Shown here piece after piece: positions 48,223 through 61,118 of a stretch of DNA of 64,000 nt. Source of the DNA: Cervus elaphus. Lineage: Eukaryota; Chordata; Mammalia; Artiodactyla; Cervidae. Under the pieces are notes generated by a model. It ran no database searches. It was not told the DNA's origin and saw only the letters and a list, made by a program, of their open reading frames with translations. The translations under genes and the position numbers were made by a program. The DNA is taken from assembly GCF_910594005.1 (NCBI RefSeq), contig NC_057825.1, positions 52,669,037 to 52,733,036 on the forward strand. Direction: 5' to 3'. Every line of letters begins with the position of its first letter. Position 1 is the first letter of the stretch.

Positions 48223-48435
48223 TTAAAAGTCTTTTTTTTTTTCATTTATTTTTATTAGTTGGAGGCTAATTACTTTACAATATTGTAGTGGTTTTTGCCA
48301 TACATTGACATGAATCAGCCAGGGATTTACATGTGTTCCCCATCCCTATCCCCCCTCCCACCTCCCTCTCCATCCCATCACTCTGGGTCTTCAGGGTGGG
48401 ATGTTCTGAGAGAATAGCATAGCATTAAAAGTCTT
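48223..48435 (-). mobile_element. 5-prime-inverted truncated L1 with 11-bp duplication
   Basis: The direct repeat ttaaaagtctt lies at 48223-48233 and 48425-48435. From 48234 to about 48391 it is antisense L1 3-prime end (T tail, ttagttggaggctaattact, C-rich tract). From about 48392 to 48424 the orientation flips to sense 3-prime UTR (agggtgggatgttctgagag). This is the twin-priming pattern. Confidence 0.9.
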
Positions 48436-49245
48436 AAAAATGAAATGCTGTAGTAATAACAAAGTTGTGTAAATAGATCAATGCAAAGGAAGGAGGAAAC
48501 TAGATACAGATACAAGTATATATATGAACTATTCACATATGATTGAGAAGGTAATCCAGAGTGGGAAAATTTGTCTTTTTTAATAAAAAGGTGCTTGTAG
48601 CTGGTTGATTTAATATCTATGTTTAAGGCAAAATGTAAATGCCTCAGAAAATCATGGAAGATAATATTTTAAGAACTTTGAAACATGGAAGATTTTCTGA
48701 AACAAGAACAAAAACTTTAATTAGACTTTTGGCAAGACAGAAATGACAGTAGTAGAATTCTTAAGGACCTTGAATATCCAATAAGGCTAACATACATGCA
48801 AAATGCCAGAGTAGGAAGATCCAAGGGTTGGTCCCTCCATCTAAGCAACCATTGAACTGGAAAGAATTAAATCAATTATTTTGGAACACAGGAATATGAT
48901 TGGTCACTTATAACAGAAAGGGGAGTGCTTGATGAAGCCATATTTGGTAAGAAAGTAGAATCCATAAACCATTTTCCATGCCTCATTCCTCAGCCCCTTT
49001 ATCACCTTGGGGACAGTGGTCTGCATTCCTTGGTTGTATAGCTGATTCTGTGGCAGGCACAGGACACTTTATGCTCCAAAAACTAGAGGATGTGCATTTG
49101 GGTTGGTGTGGCAGAACTCTGAAGAACTGGCAGAGTCCTTCCTTGGTTTTAGTCTTTTTGGCCACAGTGATCTCCCCTGGTGGCATCTATCAGGGCATGT
49201 AAAGTAGAATCCTTCTTCCCCATTCCCATTCCCATTTGATAATAT

Positions 49246-49527
49246 CTTTGTCAGATCACTGTCTGAAGATAGAGAAAATCTTGGGGTGCATGCTCAGTCT
49301 TTGCAACCTTGTGGACTCCAGCTCACCAGGCTTCTCTGTCCATGAATTTTCCCAGGCAAGAATACTTGAGTGGGTTGCCATTTCCTCCTCCAGGGGATCT
49401 GCCTGACCCAGTGTGGATCAAACCCACATCTTCTGCATCTCCAGTATTGCAGTGGCTTTGTTACCTCTTGAGCCACTGGGGTTTCTGCCAACACTTTGTT
49501 AGATCATTGTCTGAAGATAGAGAAAAT
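49246..49527 (-). mobile_element. Bov-tA-type SINE flanked by a 34-bp duplication
   Basis: The SINE body (49280-49493) is antisense. The flanks 49246-49279 and 49494-49527 are 34-bp direct repeats with two mismatches, sharing the block tgtctgaagatagagaaaat. That is longer than the common 7-20 bp. Confidence 0.9.
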
Positions 49528-49929
49528 GGACCAAAAATTTCAATGTACAAAAGGAGTACACATTTTGGTAAAATAGACACAAATGGACATTCCCAAGCCT
49601 TCACAAGCAAAAGCAACAGTCCCTGAGGACTGAGAATCATACTTCCAAATTTACTACATTATAACACAGAATGCTTAGTTCTTTACAAAAATATTACAAA
49701 CCATTCAAAGAAACTTGAAAGAATGACCCATTGAAAATACAAAAATGACTCTGACAGAAACCAAAGAAACCCAGACTTCTGTAATTACTGAATTCACCAA
49801 CATAGTAAAAAGATAACATTCCATGAAAAAGTAGGATTTGTCTCAAGAATTCAAGGCTGAATCAACGTGCTAAATAAATTAACATACCGCACTATATCAA
49901 TAGAATAAAGGGGAAATGCCACATGATAG

Positions 49930-50135
49930 TCTCCCCCAATGGCTCACTGGTAAAGAATCCACGTGCAATGAAAAAAATGCAGGAGAGTTGGGTTCGATCC
50001 CTGAGTTAAGAAAATTCCCTGGAAAAAGAAATGCAACCCACTCCAGTATTCTTGCCTGGAAAATCCAATGGACAGAGGAACCTGGCAGGCTACAGTCCAT
50101 GGGATCACAAAGAGTCAGATATGACTGAGTGTGAG
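49930..50135 (+). mobile_element. Bov-tA-type SINE
   Basis: Sense copy. Head ctcccccaatggctcactgg, end aaagagtcagatatgactga. It lies in the old L1. Confidence 0.87.
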
Positions 50136-51390
50136 CTTGAAAAGCTTGAGAATCCCTGTAGAGGCAGAAAAAGGAATTGACACAACACCTTTTTGTGATA
50201 TAAAAACAATCAGCAAAACAAAAATATTTGGAAGAAAACTACTTCAATCTCATAAAACTCTTCTATGGAAAATTTACAGCTAAAATTAAACTTCACAGAC
50301 AAATAGTAAAAGAGTGAAAGATCAGGAAAAAGACAAAGATATCTGCTCTCATTATTGCTGTTCAACATTGTACTAGAGACTCTATTAAAGAAAATTAGGA
50401 AAAAAATTTCCAAATTGAAAAAGAAGTATTAAAACTATTTGCACATGATATGATCTTGTTTATAGTACATCCTGAAGAATAACAACAAACAATTACAACT
50501 AACAAATGACTTCAAAAATCTGCTATATTTTTTATGCACTGACAATAAATGGTATGAAAATTAAAGTAGGAAATTAAGGAGATTAGAAAACAAAGAACGT
50601 GGAGATGAATTTGAAAAATAATTTGACTTAGACACTAAATCCATAAATATTGTCAAAAAAATTAGAAGTTCAAATGAATGGGAAGACATTTCACATTTAT
50701 AAAATGAAAGCTTGTCATTACTAAGATGTCAGTACCCTCCAAAGTGACTTATATTTCAACTTTTAAATTGCCTTTTTTTGACAGAAATAAATAAACTGAT
50801 TCTAAAACTCATAAGAAATATAAGTGACCAGGAAGAGGACTAAGAAACAAAGAAAGAAAATAACTGGCTTACTCACACTTCCCAAATTTAAAATACACTT
50901 TATTAAACTATGATAGTCAATACTGACATATAGATTAAGGACATAATAAATGAAATGAATTGAGGATACCCAAATAAACCTAAACATATTTGGGCAATTG
51001 GTGTCTGACTAAGAGCACTAAGACAATTCAATGTGAAAACAAAAAAATAGTCTTTTCAACAAAGAGTTCTTGACCAAATATATACCCACATTCAACAGTT
51101 AAGCTGAACACCTACTTTAAATAATACTCAAAATTTAATACTCAAAATGAATCAAAGATCTAAATATAAGTGCTAAAATTTTAAAAATCCTATAGGGAAC
51201 ATGCATATAAATTTTTTATGACCTTGGATTAAGCAGTTGTTTTATAGATATGGCACCTAAAATACAAACAGCAAGAGGGGAAAACGTATAATGGACTTCC
51301 TCAAAATTAAAACTTTTAAGCAACAAAGAGTACAATCAAGAAAGTGAAACTCACAGAGTGGGAGAAATCTTTGCAAATCATGCCTGCTAA

Positions 51391-52253
51391 GTCTTTATTG
51401 TTGTTCAGCCACTCAGTCGTGTCTGACTCTTTGTGACCCCTTGGGCTGCAGCATGCCAGGCTTCTCTGTCCTTCACCAAACTCACGTCCATTGAGTCAGT
51501 GATGCCATCCAACAGTCTAGTCCTCTGCCGTCCACTTTGCCGCCTGCCTTCAATCTTCTCCAGTATCAGGGTCTTTTCTAATAAGTCAACTCTAATTAGG
51601 TAGCTAAAGTATTGGAGTTTCAGCTTCAGCATCAGTCCTTCCAATTATTATTCAAGATTGATTTCCTTTAGGATTCACTGGTTTGACCTCCTTGTAGTCC
51701 AGGGACTCTCAAGAGTCTTCTCCAATACCACAATTCAAAACCATCAATTCTTCAGTGCTCAGCTTTATGTCCCAACTCTCACATCCATACATGACTGCTG
51801 GAAAAAAACATAGCTTTGACTAGATGGACCTTAATTGGTAAAGTAATGTCTCTGCTTTTTAATCTGCTGTCTAGGTTTGTCATAGCTTTTCTTCCAAGGA
51901 GCAAGTATCTTTTAATTTCAAGGCTGCAGTCACCATCTGCAGTGATTTTGGAGCCCCCCAAAATAAATTCTGTCACTGTTTCCATTGTTTCCCCTTCTAT
52001 TTGCCATGAAGTGATGGGACCAGATGCCATCATCTTTGTTGTTGTTGTTGTTGTTTTTAAGTTGATTTTTAACCTAGCTTTTTCACTCTCCTCTTTCACT
52101 TTCATCAAGAGGCTCTTCAGTTCCTCTTCACTTTCTACTATAAGGTTGGTGTCATCTACATATTAGATGTTATTGATGTTTCTCCCAGCAATCTTGATTC
52201 CAGCTTGTGCTTCATCCAGCCCGGCATTTTGCACAATATACTCTACCTATTCA
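51391..52253 (-). mobile_element. BovB LINE, 5-prime truncated, antisense
   Basis: The 3-prime end is at left (ttattgttgttcagccactc). Read on the minus strand it encodes BovB C-terminal and RT-downstream sequence (MKVKEESEKARLK and GPITSWQIEGETMETVTEF), broken by stops. A run of CAA/GTT repeats near 52038 is a local expansion. It interrupts the old L1, which resumes at about 52254. Confidence 0.92.
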
Positions 52254-54891
52254 ATAATATCTTATATGCATATTGCTAAGTGGAAGAAGCCATTATGCAA
52301 AAGTTGCATATTGTATCATTCCAACTATATGACACTCTGTAAAAGGCAAAACTATAAAAAGAGACATATTAGTAAACACATCAGTCATGATGAAGGTTGG
52401 AGGAGAAGGAATAAAGGGTTAAGTAGGCAGAGTAAAGGGTTATTTTTAAGGCAGTGAAACAATTCTTTATAATGCTCTACTGGTGAATGTATGTTATTAA
52501 GATTCATCAAAATAGATAAATGTACAAGACAAAAGATGAATCCTAATGTAAACTATGGATGCTAATTAATAATAGTGTATTGATACAGGTTCAATTGTAG
52601 CAAATATATTACATTATTGAAATATGTTAAAATAGCATAGTCTGTGGATTTGAGGGTATATATGCTGTTTTTTTATAAACCAACACCTACTCTAAAAAAT
52701 GAATTCAATTACTGAAAAAAGAAAAGCTTGCTAAGATTTGTTTTCCGAGTCACCATTTTGTAATTTTTTGCATGTTCCTCTGCATATATTGATAGATTCA
52801 CACCTAATTGTATCTTTTTTTTAAGTCATTGTAAACAGTATTATGTTTTATGTTTCTTTTCTTATTTAGAGTTCACCCTTTTATTGTTGGAATATAGAAG
52901 TGGGATCAAGATGACAGAATAGGAAAACTCTGAGCTCACCTCCTCTCACCTTCTCACATAAACATCAATATTCTCTTTGAGAATGTCCTGGCTACTAGCA
53001 GAGTGGGTCTTTTACAAACAAGATTACAGAGAAACAAACACACAGAGTCTAGTAAAAGCAGAGAAGCAATCTACTCTACCACATTCCTGGCAGGTGACCC
53101 AGAAGAAGGGGGAGATATCACAGTCTTGGGCATCACCTTAAGGAGCAAGGTGTTCAGATATCATGTTGGGCAACCAGCAGTGAAGTCCGGCACTGGGAAA
53201 ATGACTTCTCTTGCCTGGTTTGAAAAGCAGTGAGGCTTATTGGATGGCTAGAGGAAACCAAGACTCCTCTCCTAGAATGTGCCCAAAGGAGCTTTCTCTT
53301 ATTTCAAATACAGAAACAGCAGATTGAAAAGTTCCAGGTGCTCTGGCTAGCTTGCTAAGACCATCTCAGGATGCTCCCCAGCCTACACTAGGCTCCTCTT
53401 CCAGTCTCTCCTGGTCCTGACCAGAACAGAAAATGCCTGAAAACCAGAGAAATGGGGCTGCCTTAGAATTGTGGATCCTGCTTCATGGGGCCCAGCCTTA
53501 CCCCTGACCAAGATGGAGATCACCATGGCACTAAGTAGAAGCAGAGGTACTCAGAGTTGCTGCTCCAGCCACTTGGGTTCTGAATCTGCCCAAAGTATGG
53601 AAAGACTGCTCATGCTAGGGAGAATATCAGCTCCCTCAGAGCTCCTGCTCTGGTCCCTTGGATTCTGGTCCCACTCCTCATCAGAGCTGGACTGGCCACT
53701 AAGCCTTGGAAGAGCCCTGGCTAATGCATGGCTCCACTTCTGGCTTATCCAACTCTAGCCCTATGCCTCATGAAGATGGGGTGCCAGAGCACCCCAGGAA
53801 AGATGCTTCCAGTGACCACTTCATATATACTTCTCTCACCAAAACCACTAGGCACTAACAAACTGCAGAGGGGTGTTTTGAACACATAGAAACTTTGCAC
53901 ACAAGTTTCTTGGAATCAGAAACTCTTTCATTTCATTTCATAGAGAGAATCAAAGAGAGTCAAACAAATTGAGAATACACAGGAATATGTTCCAAGTGAA
54001 GAACAAGATAAAATCCCAGAAAATAAAACTAAGGAAACAGAGATAAGTAACTTATTTAAAAGAGTTCAAAGCAATAGTGATTAAAAAAAAAAAAAAAAGT
54101 CACACTGACTTTGGGAAACGAATAGAGGAAGTCAATGAGAACTTCAACCAAGAACCAGAAAACATAAAAAGAACCAATCTGAAATAAAAACATGCATAAG
54201 AAGAAATTAACAACAGATTAGATAACACAGAAGAATGCATAAGCAACATGGAAGACAGGATATTAGAAGTCATCCAATCAGAAAAGAAAAGGCAAATTTA
54301 CAAATGAAGGTAGTTTATGGAATCTCTGTGACATCAAGCAAATCAATCTTATCATTATAAGAGCCCCAAAGGTGAAGAAAGAGAGAAAGGGGAAGAAATC
54401 ATATTTGATGAAATTATGGCTAAAACATTTCTAACCTGAAAAAGGCAAAAAATATCTAGGTTCAAGAAGCACAGAGACTCAATCAAGATAAATAAAATAT
54501 CCACACAGAGACATATAATTAAAAAGCAAAAATTAAACAGAGAATTTTAAAGGTGATAAGAGAAAAAGAGTCACAAGTAAGGGGCTCCTTATAACACCAT
54601 TAGCTTATTTTTCAATATTAATAGTTTTAATATTGAAGTTAAATATTAATAATATTCAATATTATTAAATTATAATTGATTTAATTGTTATTAATAATAT
54701 TAATAACCCTATTAATATACACAATATTAATAACTCTAAAGGAAGAAATAACTTAAAGGAAGAAACTTAAAATAAAGGACACTCTACAAAGCAAATGGTT
54801 CAGATTTGTTGGAGAAAGATTTCCAAACAAGCAAAAGCCAAAAGAGTCTATCACCCCTAAACCAGTCTTCCAAAAAATGTTAATGGCTTTC

Positions 54892-55040
54892 TTTTTTTTT
54901 TGAGATTATTTTATTTATTCATGTTTTTAATTAATTTATTTTAATTGGAAGCTAATTACTTTACAATATTGTGGTGGTTTTTGCCATATATTGACATGAA
55001 TCAGCCATCCTGAACCCTCCTCCCACCTTCCTCGCCATGC
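54892..55040 (-). mobile_element. Truncated L1 3-prime end, antisense, nested
   Basis: A T run, then ttggaagctaattactttac and a C-rich tract (reverse of the G-rich tract of the L1 3-prime UTR). It differs in sequence from the copy at 15.2 kb, suggesting another subfamily. No clear flanking duplication is seen. Confidence 0.82.
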
Positions 55041-56370
55041 AAAAATAAGAAAAGGTTATACCAAAAAATAAGAAAATGTTTTAAGGAAAAGTATCACCAC
55101 AAAATGTAAACATATAGGAAAAGATAAAAATCATCTTATCATCTCATCTTAATAGATGCAGAAAAATCATTTGATAAAATTGAACATCCATTCATGATAA
55201 ATGTTCTCAATAAATTTGGTATGGTGGAAAATGCGTCAATATTATAAAGACCATTCATGACCAACCCACAACTAACTTCATACTCAGTGGTAAAGCACAG
55301 GAAGTTTTCCCTTTAAGATAAAGAACAAGACAAGGATACTCACTCTTGTCATTTATATTTAACATAGTATCCAAAGTTCTGGCTGCAGAAATCAGACCAG
55401 AAAAAAAAAAAAGAAAGAAAAGTTATCCAAATTGGAAGAGAAACAGTGAAAATTGTGACTATTTGAAGATGATATGATACCCCTAAAGATTTCACCAAAA
55501 AAGAAAGTACTAAAATTAAATAAACTACTAGTGAAATTGAAAGATACAAGATTAATATAGGAAATTTGTTACATTTCTATACAAAGGGAGTGAAAGATCA
55601 GAAAAAGAAATAAAGAAAACACCCCACTTAAATTAAAATCAAAAGGAAAAATACTTAGGAATAAATTTAACCAAGGTACTGAAAGGGTAGTACTCAGAAA
55701 ACTGTAAAACATTGATGAAGGAAACTGAAGTAGGTGAAAATAAATGGAAAGATATTCACTGTTCCTGGATGAAAAAATTAATATTGTTAAAATGCCTATA
55801 CTACTCAAAGCAATCTATAAACAATGTAATTCTTATGAAAATATACATGTCATTTTCCACAAAACTAGAATAAATAAACCTAAAATTTGTAAGGAGCTAC
55901 AAAACTCCCTGAATTACCAAAACAATTTGATTTAAAAAAAAAAGAACAACTCTGGAGGTATCAAATTCCTTGACTTCAGGAAATACTGCAAAGCTACAGT
56001 AGCCAAAACATGGTACTGGCACAAAAAAGAAGAGTTCAATGGCACAAAATGGAGATGGATTCCAGAAATAAACACACATATGCAATGAATTCATCTATGA
56101 CAAAGGCAGCAAAAAATACAATGGAGAAATAATAGTCTCTTCAATAAGTGGTGTAAGGAAAACTGGACAGCTACATGTACAATAATGAAAGGAAAACATC
56201 TCACACCATCCAAAAAAATTAAAATCCTGAATGTAAGCCCTGAAGCCATAAAATTGCTAGAAGAAAGCATAGGCAGTGCAGTCTTTGGCTTTGGTCTTAT
56301 TGCATAAGTCTTATTTATATCTGCCTCCTCAAGCAAGGGAACTAATAGCAAAAATAAATAAATGGGACCT

Positions 56371-57622
56371 AATCAAAGCCAGGCTTCAGCAATATGTAAA
56401 CTGTGAACTTCAAGCTGGTTTGTTCAAACTGGTTTTAGAAAAGGCAGAGGAACCAGAGATCAAACTGCCAACATCTGGTGGATCATCAAAAAAGCAAGAG
56501 AGTTCCAGAGAAACATCTATTTCTGCTTTATTGACTATACCAAAGCCTTTGACTGTGTGGATCACAATAAACTGTAGAAAATTCTTCAAGAGATAGGAAT
56601 ACCAGACCACCTGATCTGCCTCTTGAGAAACCTGTATGCAGGTCAGGAAGCAACAGTTAGAACCGGACATGGAACAACAGACTGGTTCCAAATAGGTAAA
56701 GGAGTACGTCAAGGCTGTATATTGTCACCCTACTTATTTAACTTATGTGCAGAGTACATCATGAGAAACGCTGGGTTGGAGGAAGCACAAGCTGGAATCA
56801 AGATTGCCAGGAGAAATATCAGTAACCTCAGATATGCAGATGACACCACCCTTATGGCAGAAAGTGAAGAAGAACTAAAGAGCCTCCTGATGAAAGTGAA
56901 AGAAGAGAGTGAAAAAGTTGGCTTAAAGCTCAGCATTCAGAAAACTAAGATCATGGCACCTGGTTCCATCACTTCATGGGAAATAGATGGGGAAACAGTG
57001 GAAAGAGTGGCTGACTATTTTTCTGGGCTCTAAAATCACTGCAGATGGAGATTGAAGCCATGTAATTAAAAGACGCTTACTCCTTGGAAGGAAAGTTATG
57101 ACCAACCTAGACAGCATGTTAAAAAGCAGAGACATTACTTTGCCAACAAAGATCCATCTAGTCAAGGCTGTGGTTTTTCCAGTGGTCATGTATGGATGCG
57201 AGAGTTGGAGTATAAAGAAAGCTGAGCGCCGAAAAATTGATGCTTTTGAACTGTGGTGTTGGAGGAAACTTTTGAGAGTCCCTTGGACTGCAAGGAGATC
57301 TAACCAGTCCATCTAAAAGAGATCAGTCCTGGGTGTTCATTGGAAGGACTGATGTTGAAGCTGAAACTCCAATACTTTGGCCACCTGATGCAAAGAGCTG
57401 ACTCATTTGAAAAGAACATGATGCTGGGAACGATTGAGGGCAGGAGGAGAAGGGGATGAAAGAGGATGAGGTGGTTGGATGGCATCACCGACTCAATGGA
57501 AATGGGTTTGGGTGGACTCCAGGAGTTGGTGATGGACAGGGAGGCCTGGCGTGCTGCAGTTCATGGGGTCGCAAAAAGTCGGACATGACTGAGCGACTGA
57601 ACTGAACTGAACTGAATCAAAG
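56371..57622 (+). mobile_element. BovB LINE nested in old L1, 8-bp duplication
   Basis: The body is 56379-57614. The direct repeat aatcaaag lies at 56371-56378 and 57615-57622, and the L1 reads across it. Reverse transcriptase coding is the best kept in the window. The 136-codon frame at 56623-57033 has RQGCILSPYLFNL, the palm LRYADDTTLM and the downstream MKVKEESEKVGLKLSIQK. Downstream pieces encode VFPVVMYGCESWS. The 3-prime tail is gaactgaactgaactgaa. It is 5-prime truncated, so the endonuclease is absent. Confidence 0.95.
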
Positions 57623-58220
57623 TAGAATGCTTTAGCACAGAGAAAGAAATAATCAACACAGTGAAAAGACAGCTTATTGAATGGGAGAACATTTTACAAA
57701 TTATACTCCCATGAAGGGTTAATATTCAAAATATACAAATAACTCATAGAATTCAGTATTTAAAACACTTGATTAAAATATGGGCAGAGGATCTGAATAG
57801 GCATTTTTCCAAAACAGACATACAGATAGGCAACTGACACATGAAAAGATGCTCCAATCATCAGGGAAATGCAAATCAAAACAACATTTAAATATCATCG
57901 CATACCTGTCAGAGTGGTAATTGTCAAAAATGCTAGAAATAATAAGTGTTGGTGATAAAAGATAACCTTTTTGCACTGTTGGTGGGAATGAAGATTTGTA
58001 TAGCCACTAAAGTGAAACAGTATGGATGTTCCTTAAAAAAATTAAACAGCTTAAAATAGGACTAGTATATAATCCTACAAACCCACTTCTGGTTATTTAT
58101 ACAAAGAAAACATAAATACTAATTCAAAAAGATATCCACATCTCACTGTTCAGTGTATCATTACTGATAGTACCAAAATATAGAAACAATCTAAGTGTCC
58201 ATCAACAGACAAATGGGTTA

Positions 58221-58282
58221 AGTGTATATATATATACATATATAAGCATATATATATATGTATATATGTTAACATATATATT
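58221..58282. repeat. TA-rich microsatellite
   Basis: Imperfect (TA)n/(TG)n tract within the 3-prime part of the old L1. Confidence 0.85.
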
Positions 58283-59257
58283 GATCAGCTATAAAAAAGA
58301 ATGAAATTCTACCATTTGCAGCAATGTGAACGTACCTAGAAGTATTATGCTTAGTGAAATGTCAGACAGAGAAAAGCAAATGCAATATATTTTCATTTTT
58401 ATGTGGAATGTAAGATGTAAAACAAAGGAACAAATATAATGAAACAGAAATAGACTCATAGATACAGAGAACTAACTAGTAATTTCCAGAGGGAAGTTAG
58501 TGGGGCTAGGGTCCAAATAAATGAAGAAGATTAAGAGGAATGAACTAGCAGGAGTAAAATGAATAAGGTGCAAGATGTAATACACTGTACGATGGATATT
58601 GTCAATATTTTACAATAACTTTGTGTGACATACATTCTATAAAATTACTGGATTGTGAATTTTAAACTAAAATAATACTGCACATCAAATATATCTCAAT
58701 AATAATAAATAAAATAAAATGATTTCATGACTGGTATATAGGAAAGAATTGACTTTTCTTTTAGGCTTGCATCCTGTCACAATGCTATATTCATTTATTT
58801 ATTCTAGGAGGTTTTCAGTTGTTCATGTTGATTCTTGCAATTTTTTATGTAGGCAATATTGTCTTCTGTGAATAAAATCAGTTTATTTATTTATTACCAA
58901 CGTGCATGTATTCCATTTCTTTGTCTTGTATGATTGCTTCAGTTAGCAATTCCAGCATAATGTGAGAGAGGACAATTTTGCCTTGTTCTTCAATTTAGGG
59001 GTAAAATGTCCATTTTATCACAATTTATGTATAAACTTGGTGATTGATATTTTGCAGAAGTTGTTTTTAAATTTATGAGTTTTTTCTCTATTCATAGATT
59101 GCTGAGATTGTTTGGTCATCAATAGGTGGTGGAAATTATCAAATATTTTTTTTCTGCCCAAATGATATAGTTGTTTTTTTTTTCTTTCCACTGTATTGAC
59201 TTGATTTTTAAATGATGAAATACCCCCGAAAAAGTAAACTAAATTTCATTTTCCATT

Positions 59258-59418
59258 CAGTTCAGTTCAGTCGCTCAGTCATGTCCGACTCTGCGACCCC
59301 TTGAACTGCAGCACGCCAGGCCTCCCTGTCCATCACCAACTCCCGGAGTCCACCCAAACCCATGTCCATTGAGTCGGTGATGCCATCCAACCATCTCATC
59401 CTCTGTTGTCCCCTTATT
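59258..59418 (-). mobile_element. BovB 3-prime end fragment
   Basis: Antisense. It opens with the tail repeat ttcagttcagttcagtcgct, then accaactcccggagtccacc and catgtccattgagtcggtga, ending in the region that encodes the BovB C-terminus. Confidence 0.9.
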
Positions 59419-59732
59419 ATATATCATTATTACTTTTTAATTTGAGGTTTTGATTTGCTAATTCTTAAAGGAGAATATTTTCATTTGTATTCATGAGTGA
59501 TCTTGGCCTGTCCTTTTTTCTTCTAATATATTCATCTAATTTTAATAATAGGCTAATGCAGGACTCATTGAATAAATTGGGAACTTTTCCTCTGTTTCAA
59601 TATTCCAGAAGAAAATGTGGAAAATTGGTGTTACCTCTACCTTAAACAATCGACAGAGTATAATGGTAAACATTATCTGTTCTGATGATCTCCCATTTGG
59701 AAGGTTATTCATTATTAATTCAGTTTACTTTA

Positions 59733-59857
59733 TATATATATATATATATATAAATATATAAATTATTATGTTATATATATAATAATTTATTATATATAAT
59801 AAATTATACACACACATATATGTGTGTGTGTATATATATATTATATATACATACATC
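59733..59857. repeat. TA/CA/TG compound microsatellite
   Basis: Long (TA)n stretches with an inner (CA)n...(TG)n palindromic part. A SINE head begins at its right edge. Confidence 0.9.
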
Positions 59858-60052
59858 AGCTGGTAAAGAATCCACCTGCAATGTGGGAGACCTAGGTGTG
59901 CTGGTTGCAAAGTTCCCCTGGAGGAAGGAATGACAACCCACCCCAGGATTCTTGCCTGGAGAATCCCCATGAACAGAGGTGCTTGGTGGGCTACAGTCTG
60001 TGGGGTTGCAATGAGTTGAACACCACTGAGTGACTAAGCACAGCACAGCACA
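59858..60052 (+). mobile_element. Bov-tA-type SINE
   Basis: Sense copy starting in the head at cagctggtaaagaatccacc. It ends aacaccactgagtgactaag. Confidence 0.86.
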
Positions 60053-60091
60053 TGTGAGATTTGACAGCTTATATCTGAAAATTAATTGATT

Positions 60092-60215
60092 GGTGTTGCT
60101 CAGTGACTAAGTTATGTTCAACTTTTTGCAATCCAATGGACTGTGGCATGCCAGGCTCCTCTCTCCTCCACTGTCTCCCAGAATTTGTTCAAATTCATGT
60201 CCAAAATAACTGATG
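60092..60215 (-). mobile_element. BovB/SINE 3-prime end fragment
   Basis: Antisense scrap. It has the common tail (gtgactaagttatgttcaac), then tcccagaatttgttcaaatt, which follows BovB rather than Bov-tA order. Confidence 0.7.
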
Positions 60216-60879
60216 CATTTAATCTAAATTACAAAATTCATGGCCTTGGAATTATTTATAGTATTCCTTCAGTAAAATCTCAGTGCCCAGTGAATCAGCA
60301 GTGATGATTACTGAAACAAATCCTATATTGGTAACTTTCATCTTTTTCTTGTTTAGCCTAGCTGCAAGGTTGTAAATTTTACTCCTCTTTTCCAAGAAAA
60401 TAGTTTTCAGTTTTGTTAATTTCTCCCTTGATTTATTAGTTTTAAGCTCATAAATTTCTGCTTTACATTTTATTCTCTTTATCTACTAGCTTCAGACTGC
60501 TTAAGTTATTTCTGCAGTGTACAATGTTGGAAATAGTATTTTCATTTTAAGCCCCACTTCTTTTATACGGATACATTTAATTCTACAGATTCTCATTGAA
60601 ACACTACTTTTCTTCCATCTCAAAAATATTATTTTGTTGTAAATTTTATTTAATTAAATATTTTAACTTTCTGATACATCATCTTTGATCCATGTGCTAT
60701 TTAAAACTATGTATTAAGTCCATGTGTTATTTAATATCCAAATATTAGAGTTTTTCCAGTTATATTTCTGTAATTAATCTGGTTTAGCTCTAATGTGGAA
60801 GAAGAACATATTTTGTATGGTTTCTATTCCGCTACATTTTTTGAGATTTTTGATACAATGTGTGGTCTGTCATGTTGTT

Positions 60880-61085
60880 GAATGCATGTTGTCACTTCAG
60901 TTGTGTCCAACTCTGCAACCTTATGGACCATAGCCCACCAGATTCTTTTGTCCAAGGGATTCTCCAGGCCACAATACTGGAATAGGTTGCCATGCCCTCC
61001 TTCAGGGGATCTTCCTGACCCAGGGATCAAACACAAGTCTCTGTCTCCTACAATGGCAGGCACTTTAATTACCACTAGCATGGAC
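60880..61085 (-). mobile_element. Bov-tA-type SINE
   Basis: Antisense copy. Left gtcacttcagttgtgtccaa, head at right diverged (aattaccactagcatgga). Confidence 0.84.
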
Positions 61086-61118
61086 TGAGAAGCCCTCTTT
61101 TATTAAATAGAGTAGTCT

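Larger units (their letters stand above)
48793..52720 (+). mobile_element. Long decayed L1 with 5-prime end, missing its middle
   Basis: Starts as L1 5-prime UTR (aatgccagagtaggaagatc) and reads through to about 49800. It then joins RT-level ORF2 sequence (aaaaagtaggatttgtctca) and continues to a typical old-L1 3-prime end (gaatcctaatgtaaactatg at 52540). ORF1 and the endonuclease are largely missing. Nested insertions are SINEs at 49246-49527 and 49930-50135 and BovB at 51391-52253. Confidence 0.75.
52900..58722 (+). mobile_element. Long decayed L1 with 5-prime UTR, ORF1 and 3-prime half of ORF2
   Basis: It opens gatcaagatgacagaatagg and has GC-richer 5-prime UTR to about 53900. ORF1 remnants (aagagagaaaggggaagaaa near 54390) run to the ORF1 end near 54870. 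After a nested L1 it enters the RT (atagatgcagaaaaatcatt at 55153) without the endonuclease. It continues through the C-terminal coding to a 3-prime end near 58720. BovB is nested at 56379-57614. All frames are broken. Confidence 0.8.

Noticed and set aside
53003..53758. Frames of 76 and 95 codons
   Set aside because: They lie in the 5-prime UTR of the decayed L1 that begins at 52900.
54072..54099. A run in old ORF1 as a third poly(A)-only insertion
   Set aside because: No direct repeat flanks the A run, so slippage expansion is the simpler explanation.
1156..61085. tRNA-like sequences at SINE heads
   Set aside because: These are Bov-tA heads derived from tRNA-Glu and followed by the SINE tail. 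They are not functional tRNA genes.
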